64,000 nucleotides of DNA, taken from Leptoclinus maculatus (taxonomy: Eukaryota > Chordata > Actinopteri > Perciformes > Stichaeidae). Shown here in pieces: positions 1 to 13,039 of the stretch (position 1 is its first letter; each line of letters begins with the position of its first letter). The notes below the pieces were generated by a model. That model saw only the letters and a program-made list of their open reading frames with translations. It did not search any database and was not told the DNA's origin. The DNA lies in NCBI GenBank assembly GCA_032191485.1, contig JAVDOI010000004.1, forward strand, positions 16,395,443 through 16,459,442, given 5' to 3'. The position numbers and the translations under genes were made by a program.

Positions 1-2039
1 CACAATATTAATTCAGAGACATGGAGCAAATAATGGCAATCCCTTGCCAACAAATAGGCCCCAAAAATAAGCGAACTACCGCATAAACATGTGTTCATAA
101 CCACATGTTACACAGAGATGGGAACAGAGCCCAGAAAAGCAGGACATATCTAAATGTCAACAGCCGCTTTCATCCAGCTCATAATAGCAAATAGAGTCTT
201 AACCCCCATTTCCAATGTTGATTTCAGGATCCAGTTGAGATTTAGCAGGACCAGAACCAAAATCTGGTATTTACGAGATATTTAACCAAAAGCATTATAT
301 AGGAATCTGAGTGTCCATGTAGGCATATCAGTTGAGAAATATGTCAGTTGAACTGTAACTGCAGAGAAAGACAGAAGCCTTTCAAGAAGAAAGAGAGCGA
401 GAGAAGAAGAGAGCGAGAGAAGAAGAGAGATGGAGAAAAAAGCTCCACAACAGGGGTCGAAAGCAGATAAACCAGAGAGGTCTTCTCTGCCTCTTTCACA
501 TATCAGAATATTAATATTAATGAAACTTCCTGTACCCCACCCACCCCTCCCTCCCTCCCTCTGTTTTTCCCCCTCAGACGATTTGAACATGAAAAACTTA
601 AAAAGCGCAAATTCCAGGAGTTGCGTATCACAGTTTGACCCGGAGCCACACAGCAGACACCAACCATGACAGACTTGCTGTTCAAAGCGAGCGGGAGCTG
701 CTTTCATCAGGCTATCCTCGTTTTCTTTTCTTTTTTTTTTCTTTTTACAGTGTGACACCACCAGCCCATGCCATCTGCCTTTTTCTAAAAATCAGAACTT
801 CAAGATGTGCTTCCTGCCTGTGCGTTGTTTTTAGGTGGGCTTCGCAAACCGAGGCCCAGCGTCACGCAGGCTTTTTTTGCTGCTATGCTGCTTGCAGACT
901 GCTGTTTACAGCCAAACCCCGCAGAGAGGCGCAATGTTAAATATTCACTGTTAAACTGTCAGGCCAGAACTGGTTGGGAACCAAGCCAGGCACTCACAGT
1001 GTGGTTGCATTGTATGCCCCCCCCCCCACCCCACCCCCCGCTTTAAACACAACCCAACTAAATCAATCATGTTTCCTCCAGCCAATCCAGAATGAGACCC
1101 GCCTACTTCCCTCCGACTGCCACACACCCACTTCCTGAAATGCCCAGATTACCAGCGACCACTTTATTAAGCTCCTTCTCCTCCATGCATCCTTACAGTT
1201 CATTTTCTTTATCATAAATCCAACACAAAAAAATCCATGCATGCACTTACGACACCTCTGCTCTAGGCCTGAGTAAGCCGCTGCCGACTCCCGATGCCTG
1301 ACTTCAGACATCTGTAAAATAGTTTTCATTCTGTGCCCCAATACCGCACTGGCAAAAGGTCTCTCATCCTTGGCTTGGCAGGACTTCTAACGGAGCCAGC
1401 CGGCAGCGCCATACAGGCCTAACCCCTGCTGCTGCAGCTTCCTGCTGCTCTGAGGGAGTCGGGCTGCCTGCCTCCCATTGACTGTGGGCCAGGCTGGGCA
1501 GGGAGGTGGAGGCTGAGGTGGAGAGATGACCCCCAGGGAGGAGGAGCAGAGCAGAGGCAAGAATGGGGGACAGATTGAGAGCCACAGAGGTTGAGGGGTG
1601 GGAAGAAGTAGTGAAGAAACTAAATAAGGAAGAAGGGGATGCTGGTAATCAAGGGGAAGTAGAGGAGAGGAGATAGGTGGCATGGTAGTGGAAGGGTAGC
1701 GCGAGACAAAAGGAGCTCAAGGGTAGGTTAGGCAGCAGGAGTCGAGCGGAGCCTCCTCATTACGACTCCTCCTCGTGCCCCCAGGCCTTGACCACGACCT
1801 AAAAGCCCCGGGGCCAAACCCAGAGAGCAGGGGGACCGCGGAGGACAGCTGTGAGTCAGGGTACAAACACAGGCCGGAGAGGGGGGGGAGAAAGATGGCC
1901 CCCGCACCCAAAACGAGGCCGTGTGAAATAAAAGAGACTGAAAACGAAAAGATTGTGGATTGCACTTGATCCAAATAATTGAAGCGGTCTAAACCAAGAC
2001 CGATGTGATATCTAGACGTTTCTACATGATACAGCTGTG

Positions 2040-2300
2040 GATTCATGATGATACATGTAATGGTAATTAGCTGTCAAATGCATTATGTCTGCATTGCATT
2101 TAGAGAATATCACAATCTCTCCTTTGAAAGTCTCCTATGGTATTATGTATCGTGCAACATATTATTTGGTATATCATCAATGGAGAGAGGAACTGTGTGT
2201 GGAACTGTGGAAAATAGGGAGGATTTGGACAGACAAGGTGTCCCCAACATTAGCAAAACACGATGCTCTAATGCGCCTATGGCACATATGAAATAAACTT
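2040..2300. promoter_or_regulatory. Candidate conserved non-coding element (unverified)
   Basis: This block is unique and free of simple repeats. It has TAAT and ATTAGC cores, a TGTCA half-site and an octamer-like ATGCATTAT. Deserts around LIM-homeobox genes usually contain such enhancers. Conservation cannot be tested here, so this is inference from base composition and position only. Confidence 0.2.
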
Positions 2301-3082
2301 CTTTTTTTTTTAAATCCTAATGGCTCGGCTCTCTTCTCCAGTGGACGCACAATGACGACGTGAATATCATTAAATTAAACTGTTCAGAAGCAGTTCAGTA
2401 GCTTCCAACACTTTTTTTTTTTTCCAGAGGCGGTGTTAACAGCTGGTATACCCCGAGTGCAATGGGTAAAAGATAAAAGATAAAGAATCTGTCTTTACAA
2501 AACAGACACTGATCAATTAAGAAACGCATCAGCTGGTCTTAGTCCTAGATCAACACGCAACGTCACCAGAGAAGAACAAAGATAAGTGAAAAAAAATAAA
2601 TAAATAGTAAAACAGACAAGATGCCGACAAATGTGCTCTCTTCTGCAGCAAATCCCCGTGTGAAACATTAAGACTCATTTGTGATGAGGTTGGAACAAAC
2701 GCCCATAGCACAGTCAGCAAGCAACACGAAAACCTTCCTCCCTCATTCTGCTCATGAGTGCAAATTCATTCTGCTTTTGTCTCATCTCTTGACAAATGCA
2801 TACTGTCACTGTCACTGATGTGGTGTTTACAGTGGCATATAGCATCTTGTAATTATTCTGTGAAAGGGAATTTGTATCCCGAGGGATTTGTATTTTTGTG
2901 CGTGTGGATAATCAAAAGAGAAAGAGAGGGGTCGATAGGAGAGTGATCTCCAATGATAATTTTAAAAAAGGACGACGCTGCTCGAGAGCCAGGTTTCCAG
3001 CACAGTTCACGATATGCCAACATTTAGTTAGCGGCACCAAACAGCAGCTTATTCCTCAACATGCAGTAACCTACGGACACAG

Positions 3083-3084
<2 letters not shown>

Positions 3085-3132
<48 letters not shown>
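3085..3132. repeat. (TA)n microsatellite
   Basis: Uninterrupted TA dinucleotide run of about 24 units in non-coding DNA. Confidence 0.95.
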
Positions 3133-3136
<4 letters not shown>

Positions 3137-3550
3137 AAGTATTGGATATCTATAGTATAGTGCATGAGCAGTCCGTCCACAAATAGTCTGACTAAAAGGT
3201 GCAAAATGAGAAAAAGAGTCAGTGTACCAAATAACTATAACAGCAGCATTACACAGCTATTTCAGTCCAGTCAGTACCTCTAAATAATTCATTTGATATT
3301 TCTGTCAATACATCAAAATTATTGAAATTTTGAAACCTCTCCTGTATGCAGCCGTATTGAAGCAATTTAATCTTTTTGTTCTTGCTTAGAGGCTCTTCTG
3401 TATGTGGGGGAAAATGCCTTTTATTGTATTGCTTTTATTTATCTATTAATTTAATAATTTAATTACATATAAATAGAGTTGTTTCATTTCAAGAAAGATT
3501 TCAGACCACAATTGTAAAAAGATGAATAAATAAAGCATGAATAAAACCTT

Positions 3551-3567
3551 CCCCCCCCCCCCCCCCC
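3551..3567. repeat. Poly(C) tract, 17 nt
   Basis: A run of 17 C on the plus strand. It is one of several long C or G homopolymers in the window. Confidence 0.9.
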
Positions 3568-5644
3568 GACACCCTTTGTAGTTTAAAAAAAAACGCTGAT
3601 ATTGTGTGGTCTTGGCAAAAAGCTGACCAAGGGGCACTGTAAGCGTTTCATAAACTTTAAACAGGGTCCGAGGTCAGTAATTTTTGAGTTTGCATATCTT
3701 TGTAGTCTGTTTCCCCCTGAGCACTACGGAGCCCATTGAGAAAAAACATCAATGCCACAGAGAAATTGAGAAGCCGCGAGGCATCCTCCAAGGATACGCG
3801 AGTGCTTGAAACATCAGTGACCCTTCGTCAGATAGAAGGGAGATGGATATGGAAAATATTGACTGGCTGTTTGAGGGGAGAATAAGGAGCGGCTTAGACA
3901 GCCCACTATCACTGCCAAAGACCTGACTCTAAACTCTAACCAAACTGAGCCTGGTATGGAGAGACTCAAATCTAAATTCTTCTGGGAAGGTATCGAGCTT
4001 TTCCTGCTTTTTATTATTTCATAATACAACAACTAATCACAAAGAAAGTACACCAAAAACGAGCCGATATCCTAAGCAGTGATCTGCTACCTTTGCCAGC
4101 ATCGTTTCAGTACAAAGGCTTGGCCACGGTCTTTGACATCATGCAGAAGACAGTGTTTAATGTAGCTCACAAAATGGCCTTAGGAAGCATCTTCCTTCAA
4201 ATATGCTTTGCGAAAGAAAAAAAGAAAAAAAACCACCACATAGATAACATTTTTTTTGTTCTTTATGAAACCCAAAGGCAAGATGACTGTTAAAGTGGTC
4301 AGATGACAAATGTCTCATCTGATCTTTAATCCAGCAGAGGGGCCGGCTCCAGGGCTCAAACAGGAAACTCTCACTGGAGAGAGCGATTCAGTAAATTCCA
4401 CTGTGCTAAATCACTGCTGTGGGTGCAGCAGATTTCTCCACACCAATGAACGGCATTTCAGGTCTCACTCTGAATGTCCTCGTAGTAGAAAACTACTAAA
4501 AGTGTGGCCTATAGGCAGCCAATATGTATGCATGTGAACCCAGGCTAAATCAGGGAGCACTTGGTAAACATACAGTATATATCTGTAACCCTAAAACAAC
4601 GCAAACTTCTTTCTCACGTGACAAGAGCCAATCATCAGTGCCTCTTCAAATAATCCAGTAAAATAACACGTTTTTGATGAAAAAGTTCCCCTTTCAATGT
4701 GCTTCTCTTTCAGATTCAATCACGCTAAACATTACTGATCACCTCTGCTGTCACCCTTTTCCAGTCTTATTACCATTATTAAATCCAACACAACACAACA
4801 AACATAATTAACTTTTGCCAGAGGCTGTCAAGAGTAATCCACCTCTTGTCAGCTGAAATTCAAAGCGGGATGTACTGGCAGAAGTCCCTCACCGCAGATT
4901 CGGATGCAAACATTTGGCAGCCATTTGCTGATCATCCGGTTCATGACACGTTCCTTGATAGTCAACTTCACAGAGCCAGCCGGTGTTCATCTCTCCATCA
5001 CCTGATGACGCTGGCAGACTCCAGCCTGTTGTCTTTGACGGTGATCGAATGTGGCAACAGAGAAGTGAGTAATAATTGGGTCAACAAGGTATGTCAGTTC
5101 CCACTAACTCTTGTCTGAATCATCTCTCTGCAGCGTAGCCAAATGTAATAGTATGACGCCTGAAATACTTGGCTGTGATCGGCAGCGACAATAACATGGC
5201 ATGACATCCTATTTTCACCCTGTGTGTGGCCCCCAAAACGGCTCAGGGTTAGGAGAGGTGAGGCTTATTTTACTTGCTTGTTTGTTGTGCCACTGGGTTG
5301 CATTTCCTTCTTCTTCTTATTAGTATTATTATGATCTTTTAAAGGCTCATTATTACATTTATATTATCATTATAGATGAGCCATTTGGGTCCAAAGGTTT
5401 TGCAATAACCATTCTGACTCAGAAAAAAAGCGGTGAGTCACGTTCTTCCCAAAAAATACTTCTTGATTTATTTTTCATTCAAATAAACCATCTCTTTACG
5501 ACTACCGTCTTCCCGGCTATGACTCTTACGGTGTTTAACAGTGTGAAGCAGACAGCTGGAAGCAGCACTTGGGTTTTTCCCATGCAGCGATGGGTAAGAA
5601 GAATACAATACACTTAAACTGTAATCATTAGCCACATATTTCCG

Positions 5645-5850
5645 CTGGGTGCTCTCACACCTTACCCGTTTGGTTCGGTTAAAACGTACTCGGGTCCATT
5701 TACCCAGTTAGCACAGTTCGTTTGAGCTGGTGTGAAAGCAGGCAATCTAGGTCCTGGAGCGGACCGAACAACCGATCCGCTTGAAAATGCGTGCGTCTCG
5801 GTCCGCTCTGGTGCAATTTGTTTGTGGGTGTGAGGGGAAACAAACCAACC
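5645..5850. mobile_element. Non-autonomous DNA transposon (MITE) remnant
   Basis: The block contains phrases typical of a MITE family that is common in fish: a TCACACC terminus, a GTTTGGTTCGGTT segment, an internal GAGCTGGTGTGAAAGCAGG, paired AGCGGACCGA and TCGGTCCGCTCTGGTGC, and a closing GGGTGTGAGG. The end motifs CTCACACC and GGTGTGAG are inverted. There is no transposase. The family is recognised from memory of fish genomes, and the superfamily (hAT- or Harbinger-like) is not certain. Confidence 0.6.
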
Positions 5851-7138
5851 ACAGGATTTCGTGATAACTTATACATTGATTGTAGCATGATTTCAAGAGC
5901 TAAACCACTAATAAATCCATCCATGAAGCGATCCTATAATTGATCAGTATATATGGCCAATGCATCAAACAGAGGACTCGCCCCTAATCCCTCATCAATA
6001 TGCCAACCTCTCAACTTCCAGCAAGGTCTTTAAGTTTGCTTGAAGATTACGTCTTCGCCCTAACTAATCACTTGAATACCACCACCCTGAAAAAGTACAG
6101 AAGGGGGTATGAAGTCACACGATACTGAAGCACATTTCAACTAGTCGACCAACAAGCAACAAAATCAGTCACCTACTTCCCAATCTCATCATCACGTGAT
6201 ACTGGCATGCAGCAGTTTAACCTACAACCAAGTCAACAGTTTATGGCTAATAGTGGCCATCAAATCTTCCCATTGAAATAGCAAATCAAGGTTCATAAAT
6301 AAATCAATGTCATTTTCTCTAAAAGATCAAGTAGATGAGCAGCAACTAACTTATGGGCCTGTGTGTTTGTAATGGCACAGACTGGTGTCATCTGTTGAAT
6401 CAATATGCATGGTAGTATGTTACTCTGTTTATCTTTTGTTTCAATAAATGACTCTTCGGTAATACATCGTAAAGTACGCTAGTAGCACTGCGTGGATATT
6501 TGCTGTGGCAGATGTATTGCTGTCGGGTACTTCTACAGAAGAGAACTATAAACAACACATAAACAAACATAACCCAGCAGCAGTGTAACGACAGAGTAAA
6601 TACAGACATGTTCCGCAGTGTCACAGACATGTAGTCTCGTCTTTAAGAATAAAACATGTAATTGTATAAGAAAGGCCATATAAGGAAGCAATGATGCAGC
6701 GTCCGTGTACTATAACAACACTCTAGCATGGCATCAATACGTGGCTACTTCATTATGCTACTGTCATGTTTAAATACATGGCTTCAAAGCTACGTCAAGA
6801 GAAACTTCTTCTCGCGCAAACTGTAATAATGACGTTACAATGTCGTTAACTTTAAATGACAGCGACGACGTTGTCATTTCAAGGTAATGAAAGTTAGCCA
6901 TGCGGCATGCTAGTCGGCTAACAGGCTAAGCTAGCTTCGGAGAAACTTTTTCAAGTGTGTGTCAAGATCGCGTGGACACTAGAAACGGTGGCAATGTGTG
7001 AGCTTGGCGAGACCGTCACTCCTAAACAAAGCAAAAATAAACGTATGTAGCGTTAATAGTTTACAGGTGGTTCGTTAACCGTTCAGTTAGTACACATTCA
7101 TGAGTTCACTTGTCAGCTAACAGTGTCTCAGTTCTTAC
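5851..7138. other. Non-coding stretch; would be the start of the intron after the 7139 exon
   Basis: No coding exon is seen. The part from 6840 to 6960 is rich in GTTAGC, GCTAGC and CGTTAAC words and CpG-containing motifs, which often surround teleost promoters. This fits the donor-bearing exon immediately to its right. Confidence 0.45.
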
Positions 7139-7333
7139 CAGGAAGTGGGACTCTGTTGCTAAGCTATTCCTCCTTCACGTTGGAAGTTTCTCCTAATGGT
7201 TATGGCGGTTGTCTTTGTTTTCACTCTCCCTTTTCTCTCCAAGGTCGCTCCTACAAGTGGACTCGGCGGGCCTCTCTTCTTGCGTGGCACCGTTGCGTGA
7301 CCGCTGAAACGTTTTTGGGTGGGTTTTTTTTCC

Positions 7334-7373
<40 letters not shown>

Positions 7374-7380
7374 TGCGCTG
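7139..7380 (-). other. Putative 5' untranslated exon of a minus-strand gene, possibly nek7
   Basis: Read on the minus strand, the block ends in CACTTCCTG followed by GTAAGAACT, a near-perfect splice donor with the exon boundary at 7139. The exon body is CpG-containing, non-repetitive and has no long frame, as expected of a 5' UTR exon. Its likely upstream limit is the CT-rich (GA on the plus strand) run at 7336-7371. In the human genome, as I recall it, NEK7 lies immediately downstream of LHX9 in the same orientation and starts with a non-coding exon, so nek7 is the expected neighbour. No nek7 coding sequence is visible in the window, so the assignment is inference. The block could also be the promoter and first exon of an unrelated transcript. 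Confidence 0.35.
7336..7371. repeat. (GA)n microsatellite
   Basis: GA dinucleotide run of about 18 units next to the putative 5' exon. Confidence 0.95.
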
Positions 7381-8164
7381 TAGAGCCAGTCAGAATGTGT
7401 ACGTGTTTTCAGACAGTGTTTTCTGCACTAGGCCCCTCTCACCAGCACACTCCTGACCCGTGTGCCAGTCATGTAAACAACCCAGCATTCCCGGAGCGCA
7501 GGGGAGGGGCAAATGTCAAAGAGTGGAGGGAAGCTGTCAAATACCGCGAGATCCAACAGAGAAACTCAATCTCTAACCACCTCAGCACCGCTCCTTTCTT
7601 CTCATTAAACGTGTATGGAAAGTTATGATGTTTATTGAGAGATATGATAGTGAGCGAGAAAGTTCACTCTTAACTTAAGATCACTACTAACTTTTTGCAG
7701 AGCTTTCAGCTGAACCTCATATTTAGACACAGGGGCCCTTGACAGTACAGGGCCACAAGATAATGTCATAATGCGGGAACAATCTTAGCTGATTAGTGTT
7801 GCAAATTCGCGATGGGCAGTTGCCAATTGGTAATAATTAATTTGCAAGCAACAATTTAATTTTCACAGAGATTAAGCCACCTTAAACTACTTCATATACT
7901 TAATAGTGAAAAGCAATGCTTGATCTTGGAAATAGCAATTTGGCAAAAACAAATAGGAAATCAATGTCCACTTTCTATGTTTTTCCTGAGCTTTGAACCG
8001 CGTCTCAAGAGCTTCATCAGTAAATGGAGTTTGCTCCAATGTCACTGAAATAACAACTGAACAAATTCAAACTACTTTCTGTAATATTAGGTAGTTTAAT
8101 CTATTAAACAGCATCATATTCTATAAACTGACCACATGTTTTGTGTGTAAAATCTTGATCTTCA

Positions 8165-8290
8165 GCTGTCAGATAAATGTAGTGGAGTGAAAAGTACAAC
8201 ATTTCCCTCTTAAATATAGTTGAGAGGTGCATGTAATGGAAATGAGTACTGTATCTCCTATTACATATAGGCCTACTTAATTACGTTCAA
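8165..8290. repeat. Fish interspersed repeat ('AAATGTAGTGGAGT' family)
   Basis: The segment with AAATGTAGTGGAGTG, AAAAGTAC and AATGGAAATGAGTACT resembles a very common fish dispersed element whose consensus includes 'aaatgtagtggagtagaagtat'. A second copy on the opposite strand lies at 36857-37040. Its class is not determined from the sequence. Confidence 0.5.
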
Positions 8291-8539
8291 CTATTTAGGG
8301 TGACACATTCTTAAATTGAAAGAAAACTAAGAGATTGGTTCCTCTGACTTTGTTTAGAAAGCGCATGATGAATTGTTGAGGGTGCGTAAGTATGTGTGTG
8401 ACTGTGCATGAATGCAAGAGAGAGACAGAGGCAGCCAATGCTTAATAGATTCTCCTGTTATAAGCACACACTTTGACACACAGTCTTGGTTGCTATCATT
8501 ATACACATGCATACCCACACATCCCATGACACAAACGCA

Positions 8540-8760
8540 GTCCGCCCCTTGGGAATATCATGAGAATTTATTGACAAAAATGGTATCGCAGATTGACTCG
8601 CATGGACAGCGAGAGCATCTGGAATTGATCAGCTTACTTTGCTTTGATAAAAGTTTCATCGCTGATTTCAGACTGACAATTCAAACACTGCTGATACACA
8701 GGAAACACATCTGTCTTCTTCCCATCCCCATTGTTAATAATCAACAAGTTAGGTGGGGTT
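8540..8760. promoter_or_regulatory. Candidate conserved non-coding element (unverified)
   Basis: A high-complexity, repeat-free block with homeodomain-type and SOX-type words (GAATTTATTGACAAAAATGG, TTTGCTTTGATAAAAG, TTGTTAATAATC). It is a plausible distal enhancer between lhx9 and the next gene. The call rests only on complexity and motif content. Confidence 0.2.
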
Positions 8761-10725
8761 GTGTTTTTTCTGCTATACTTCAATAGCCTTTTTTGTTAAC
8801 CTCACTGCAAATATGGAAAAGGGAGAGATGCCTGGAGTGTAGGATTTTTCCCCCTTTTTCTTCAACAACAGTTGAAGATTAAAAGAAACGTCTCACAGAA
8901 ATCTGTCAATTCTGTATGTGAATAATGCTGTGTGGAATTTAATGGCATGAGTTATATTGGGTTTCCTCTACACCCACATTTTCTTTCAATAAGATCAATG
9001 GCGCTCAGTGACAGATAGGGACGGTCTTTTGTATCTTCAAATTTCAGGTTTCTGAGGGAATAATTAGATGGATGGATGAAAAGTAATGCATCACTCTGCG
9101 AGGGGAGCTGCACCCAGAGATCCTCTAGTTCAACACGCATGCCTCCACGTCTGTTTGGTAGGAAACTGTTTAATAATCGTGTTGAATTTCCATTGTACTA
9201 AAAGTGGCTCTCTGCACTGATCTGGTGCTTTAAACCAATAGAAAACTTTTTGTGTTCTTTTTGCTGATATTGTTTATTTAACAGAGAGGATTTGCTTTTG
9301 ATTCAGGGATATTTTTTTTTTAGCATGAAGCGAGTATTGTCATCTATTTCCCTCTCTTCCCCTTCAAACTTTCTGGTGTCGCTCGCAGGTAACCAGGATG
9401 GAAAAAGGTTCTCCCTCCAGGGGAAATGAAGAAGGTTGAATCGCTGGATTTATAGAAACGTTTCATAGACATTTGACTGTAAACGTGACATTTAACTCTG
9501 ATGTATTGGAGCAAATTCTTGCTCATATTTTGGGCATTTCTTTCGGAAACAAAACTGCCGATAAATGTAATCTGATGACAATTGAGTTGAGTTCACGAGA
9601 ATTTGGCCACTAATGTGTTTTTTGCTTATGAATATGAAAGCCGTGAGATAACATCTAGAGGCACTTTAGGCCATTTTTGTTAATGCAGAGAAAAAAAAGA
9701 GTAATATCAGATCATTTGAAAAACAGAGTTTTCCAATGATTTAAAGTATAGCTGTATTGTGAATAAGACCCGTCGTACTCTTAAAACACATGTGTACAAG
9801 TCCTGTTTTTGTTTTCTTCAACATACACATTTCAGTGCAATTCTACCTGGATATTTTTCAGTGCTTAATATGCAGACATTTTGCACCCACGGGCTGGAAG
9901 CGCATTTTAGACATATTTAAAAAGAAAAAAATGTTGATGTTTTCACTCATGTCTTTTTTATTTCCCCCTGTGTTGTTGATCTGGCTCAGGGGTTAGGTAC
10001 GACTGCAATGTGGTAGAGACAGAAGCTGCAGTCAAAGCTCCTGTGATCCGGTGCAGACTTCATAGAGACCAGCAGATGGAGGGGAGAGAAGCTGTGTGCA
10101 TCCTGAAGGTTTAGCAAGAACTGAGAGGTTACACTCTACCAGTACAAAGATGACCTGTCACACACTGAAGCATGCGGTATCAACGAAGATGAGCTTCCTG
10201 TTTTATATACCTCACAGAGCACAGGAAAAGAGAAAGGGACCACAGATGGAAATATGTATGAAATGTTGTCTCTTACTTCATATACTCAGGCGAACTTGGA
10301 GGCAGCCTGCACGCGACGCCTGCATTTCCATTTTAAACGCTAATTAACGTTGTTTCGTCTTCAAAGTGCAATTGCAACTGGTAGTTATCAGCCTTGATCG
10401 CATTTTCAAGGTTGTCTCGATGTGAGCCGCCACATAACAAATACCTGTAAATATAGAATAACAGCACAACAAAGAAACACAGGATTTGTGGCGTGTGGAG
10501 AGCACTGCTCAAATGAGGCACTGGAGAGATAGTCTGATAATGTGAAGGACAAAACTGGCATTTTACTTCTGCCTAAAATCTGTTCTTCAATTGCTGTTTT
10601 TGCGTGTGTCTGTGTTGCGTTTTGGCATGTGTGTTGTGTGCATATGTTAGTGTATTCTTGGCAAATACCCAGCACTGAGGATTTCTCCACCTGCTCTGCT
10701 TCAACCAGCGGGGCAGGCCTCAGTC

Positions 10726-10726
10726 T

Positions 10727-10754
<28 letters not shown>
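10726..10754. repeat. (CA)n microsatellite
   Basis: CA dinucleotide run, followed by a short TATA stretch. Confidence 0.9.
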
Positions 10755-10760
<6 letters not shown>

Positions 10761-11109
10761 CAGCAAACACACACCCACATCGCAGTTTAGCTGTGTCTCA
10801 TTCACATCGTCACCCCTCTGACATCTGTCCATGTGCGTCGGTGTTTGTGTGTGCCCCAGTGCCGGTGTGTGTTTGTGTTAGCAGGGTGGTTGGTGTGTGA
10901 GGTGAGGTTAAATAGGCGCCTAGCAATGAGAGCAGGTAACTGAGGTGGAACGGGCAAGAATATCACACACACAAGCAGTGACAATAGAAACAACACTATC
11001 AGAGCAACATGTAAACTGCAGGTGTGGCCTATGCCTCAGTGATCATCCCATACTTTGTTATGACCCTGTCGCCTGTCACTGTGTGTGTATAATGTGTGGT
11101 AGTGTGACC

Positions 11110-11148
<39 letters not shown>
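11110..11148. repeat. (GT)n microsatellite
   Basis: GT run of about 19 units. Confidence 0.9.
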
Positions 11149-11150
<2 letters not shown>

Positions 11151-12249
11151 AGACACACTCACCTTGAGTTGAGTGATCATTCAGTAGGGAACTCATTCTC
11201 CATATAGCTGCAAAAGGTAGTGTTAAATTACAGTTGTTGCCAACCACAGTGAGTACAGCTATCCTTAAAAATACCTACCGGGTTTCAGTTCACGGTCCAC
11301 AACCTGAGAATAGCTTTAATATCTACGAAATGTTGGACACCAGATCTGATGTCAATCTAATTAATAGACATGGAGATTTCCCCTGATATTTTTTGTGAGT
11401 AACGTGCTTGTCCTTATAGTTGGTTTCGTATTTGACCTAACAGACCAAACAGGCCGGCCTCTGTTGCAAATGTCACAAGTTTGAGCAGCTTTGTAAAACC
11501 CGACCCCGATAAACTGTGATGTGTCTGGGTCATGTTGAGCACCATTTGAACCCCTTTGTAAGGTTAATTTACCTTGTCCTTGTTGATGTGTTCAAATTGC
11601 CGAAAAGTCTGTGTTTTTTTTAAACCAGCTGTCTGAGAATTAAAGTTAAAAAAACTGCTGAAATGCAATGGTGTACATTTTTAGTTTCTGCTCAGGTTTT
11701 ACATTGGTGCTTGAATGATGGAGCATCTGAGATCCTTTTCTTTATTTTTTAAGTGTCACATACATAAGTCACAAAAACGTTATAAACAAACTGCTTGCAT
11801 GACAGAAAACATATAGCACTGTCAGCATTGTTTTTGTACAGTCATAGTACACAGAGGCTGTCATTTATTCAGGGGGAGGGGATAAGAGAGGTAGAGGAGG
11901 AGGATGTCAGTTGGCAGCAGCCCTCCTTTCTTACCTGATGAGGTCTCTGCAGACAGACAACATTGTGTTCATCTTTTAACATTGAGATCAATACGAATAA
12001 AGGGTCGAAGGTTGAAATTAGATTTGTCTCACTGTGATATCCGCTGGATTTTGTGGTTTTACTGTAAATTAATAAACCAAAGTTACATGTAGTGTGTCAA
12101 TGCTTTAATAAAATATAGTCACAAGGGAACATTATGTGTTTTTTCATTCTTCCTATTCTTTACAATATTGTTAGGAATTAAAAAAAAAACATACCTGGAA
12201 TAGGGTGAAGCAATCCTATTGGGAGGATGGTGGCGGATCAGGCATTGCT

Positions 12250-12251
<2 letters not shown>

Positions 12252-12283
<32 letters not shown>
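12252..12283. repeat. (CA)n microsatellite
   Basis: CA run of about 15 units. Confidence 0.9.
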
Positions 12284-12288
<5 letters not shown>

Positions 12289-13039
12289 AAATGTTACCAA
12301 TAAGATGCATTCCAGTCACCAACAGCCCTGCAGCAAACCCCTGAAATTCTTGTCAACACGGGGCCATGACGCTGTCCAGAATTTTTTATTTTTTTTTATC
12401 TCGCTGCTCCAAAACTGAGCAGGGCTGGCTGTGTTTGTTTGTGTTTCTGCTCCAGCCCCTGCTTCCTGTAGCTCTGTGGTGTCAACCCGCCCACCGTCCT
12501 CCCATCAGACCTGGGGAACACAGCCCTGCTGCCACAGCGCACAGGCACCCCAGCGACTGAGGTTTCCTCTTGGACTGACTGAAGTGTTTGCTGTTTCCCA
12601 CATTGTTGGAATTCAACACCAGCCTGTTTACTGGTCCCCATGTGGCTTCGGTCTTTCTCCCTCCTTTCTTTCTCTTTTTTTTTTCTCTTTTTCCACTACA
12701 CACCTTCTTTACATTACATACCCAGCATTCATACCAATGAGACTGCCAAACAACTAACTGAAGCAGTCATGTTTTGCCAATTTCAATTTGCATATTACAT
12801 TGTCCATCTTTTACATGTATCAATCAAACTGGCCCATTAGAATGTTGCTTGATCGTTTTTAGTCTTTATTACAAAAACATTTATGTGTGCAAATGTGTGA
12901 CTATGCTTTTAAATCTTTTTTTTGTTTGAGAGGAAAATAACTGAAGTGATTGTTTTATATTATATATATATATATATAGTAAAAAAAAAAGACCAATTGT
13001 ATTATAATATATAGGAGCGTTATTTCACTGTGAGGTACT

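Larger units (their letters stand above)
1..5640. other. Non-coding stretch, left end of window
   Basis: I see no splice-consistent coding exon on either strand here. The open frames are short, have no recognisable domains, and are not flanked by sensible splice sites. The stretch holds a (TA)n microsatellite, a poly(C) tract and purine-rich patches around 360-430. If the minus-strand exon ending at 7139 belongs to nek7, this stretch is the first part of its first intron. I looked for the nek7 N-terminal and kinase-start coding exons on the minus strand and did not find them. Confidence 0.6.
7381..12950. other. Intergenic non-coding stretch between putative nek7 exon and lhx9 3' side
   Basis: No exon with a recognisable protein and matching splice sites is seen on either strand. 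It contains dinucleotide microsatellites (listed separately), one fish-type interspersed repeat near 8165-8290, and unique AT-rich sequence. The frame at 8412-8786 is open for 124 codons but lacks any recognisable domain. Confidence 0.6.

Noticed and set aside
1..7138. Search for nek7 coding exons on the minus strand
   Set aside because: No sequence resembling the nek7 N-terminus or the glycine-rich kinase start was found, so no nek7 CDS is reported.
8412..8786. 124-codon plus-strand frame
   Set aside because: No domain, no splice or promoter context, and no family resemblance. Chance frame over a unique block.
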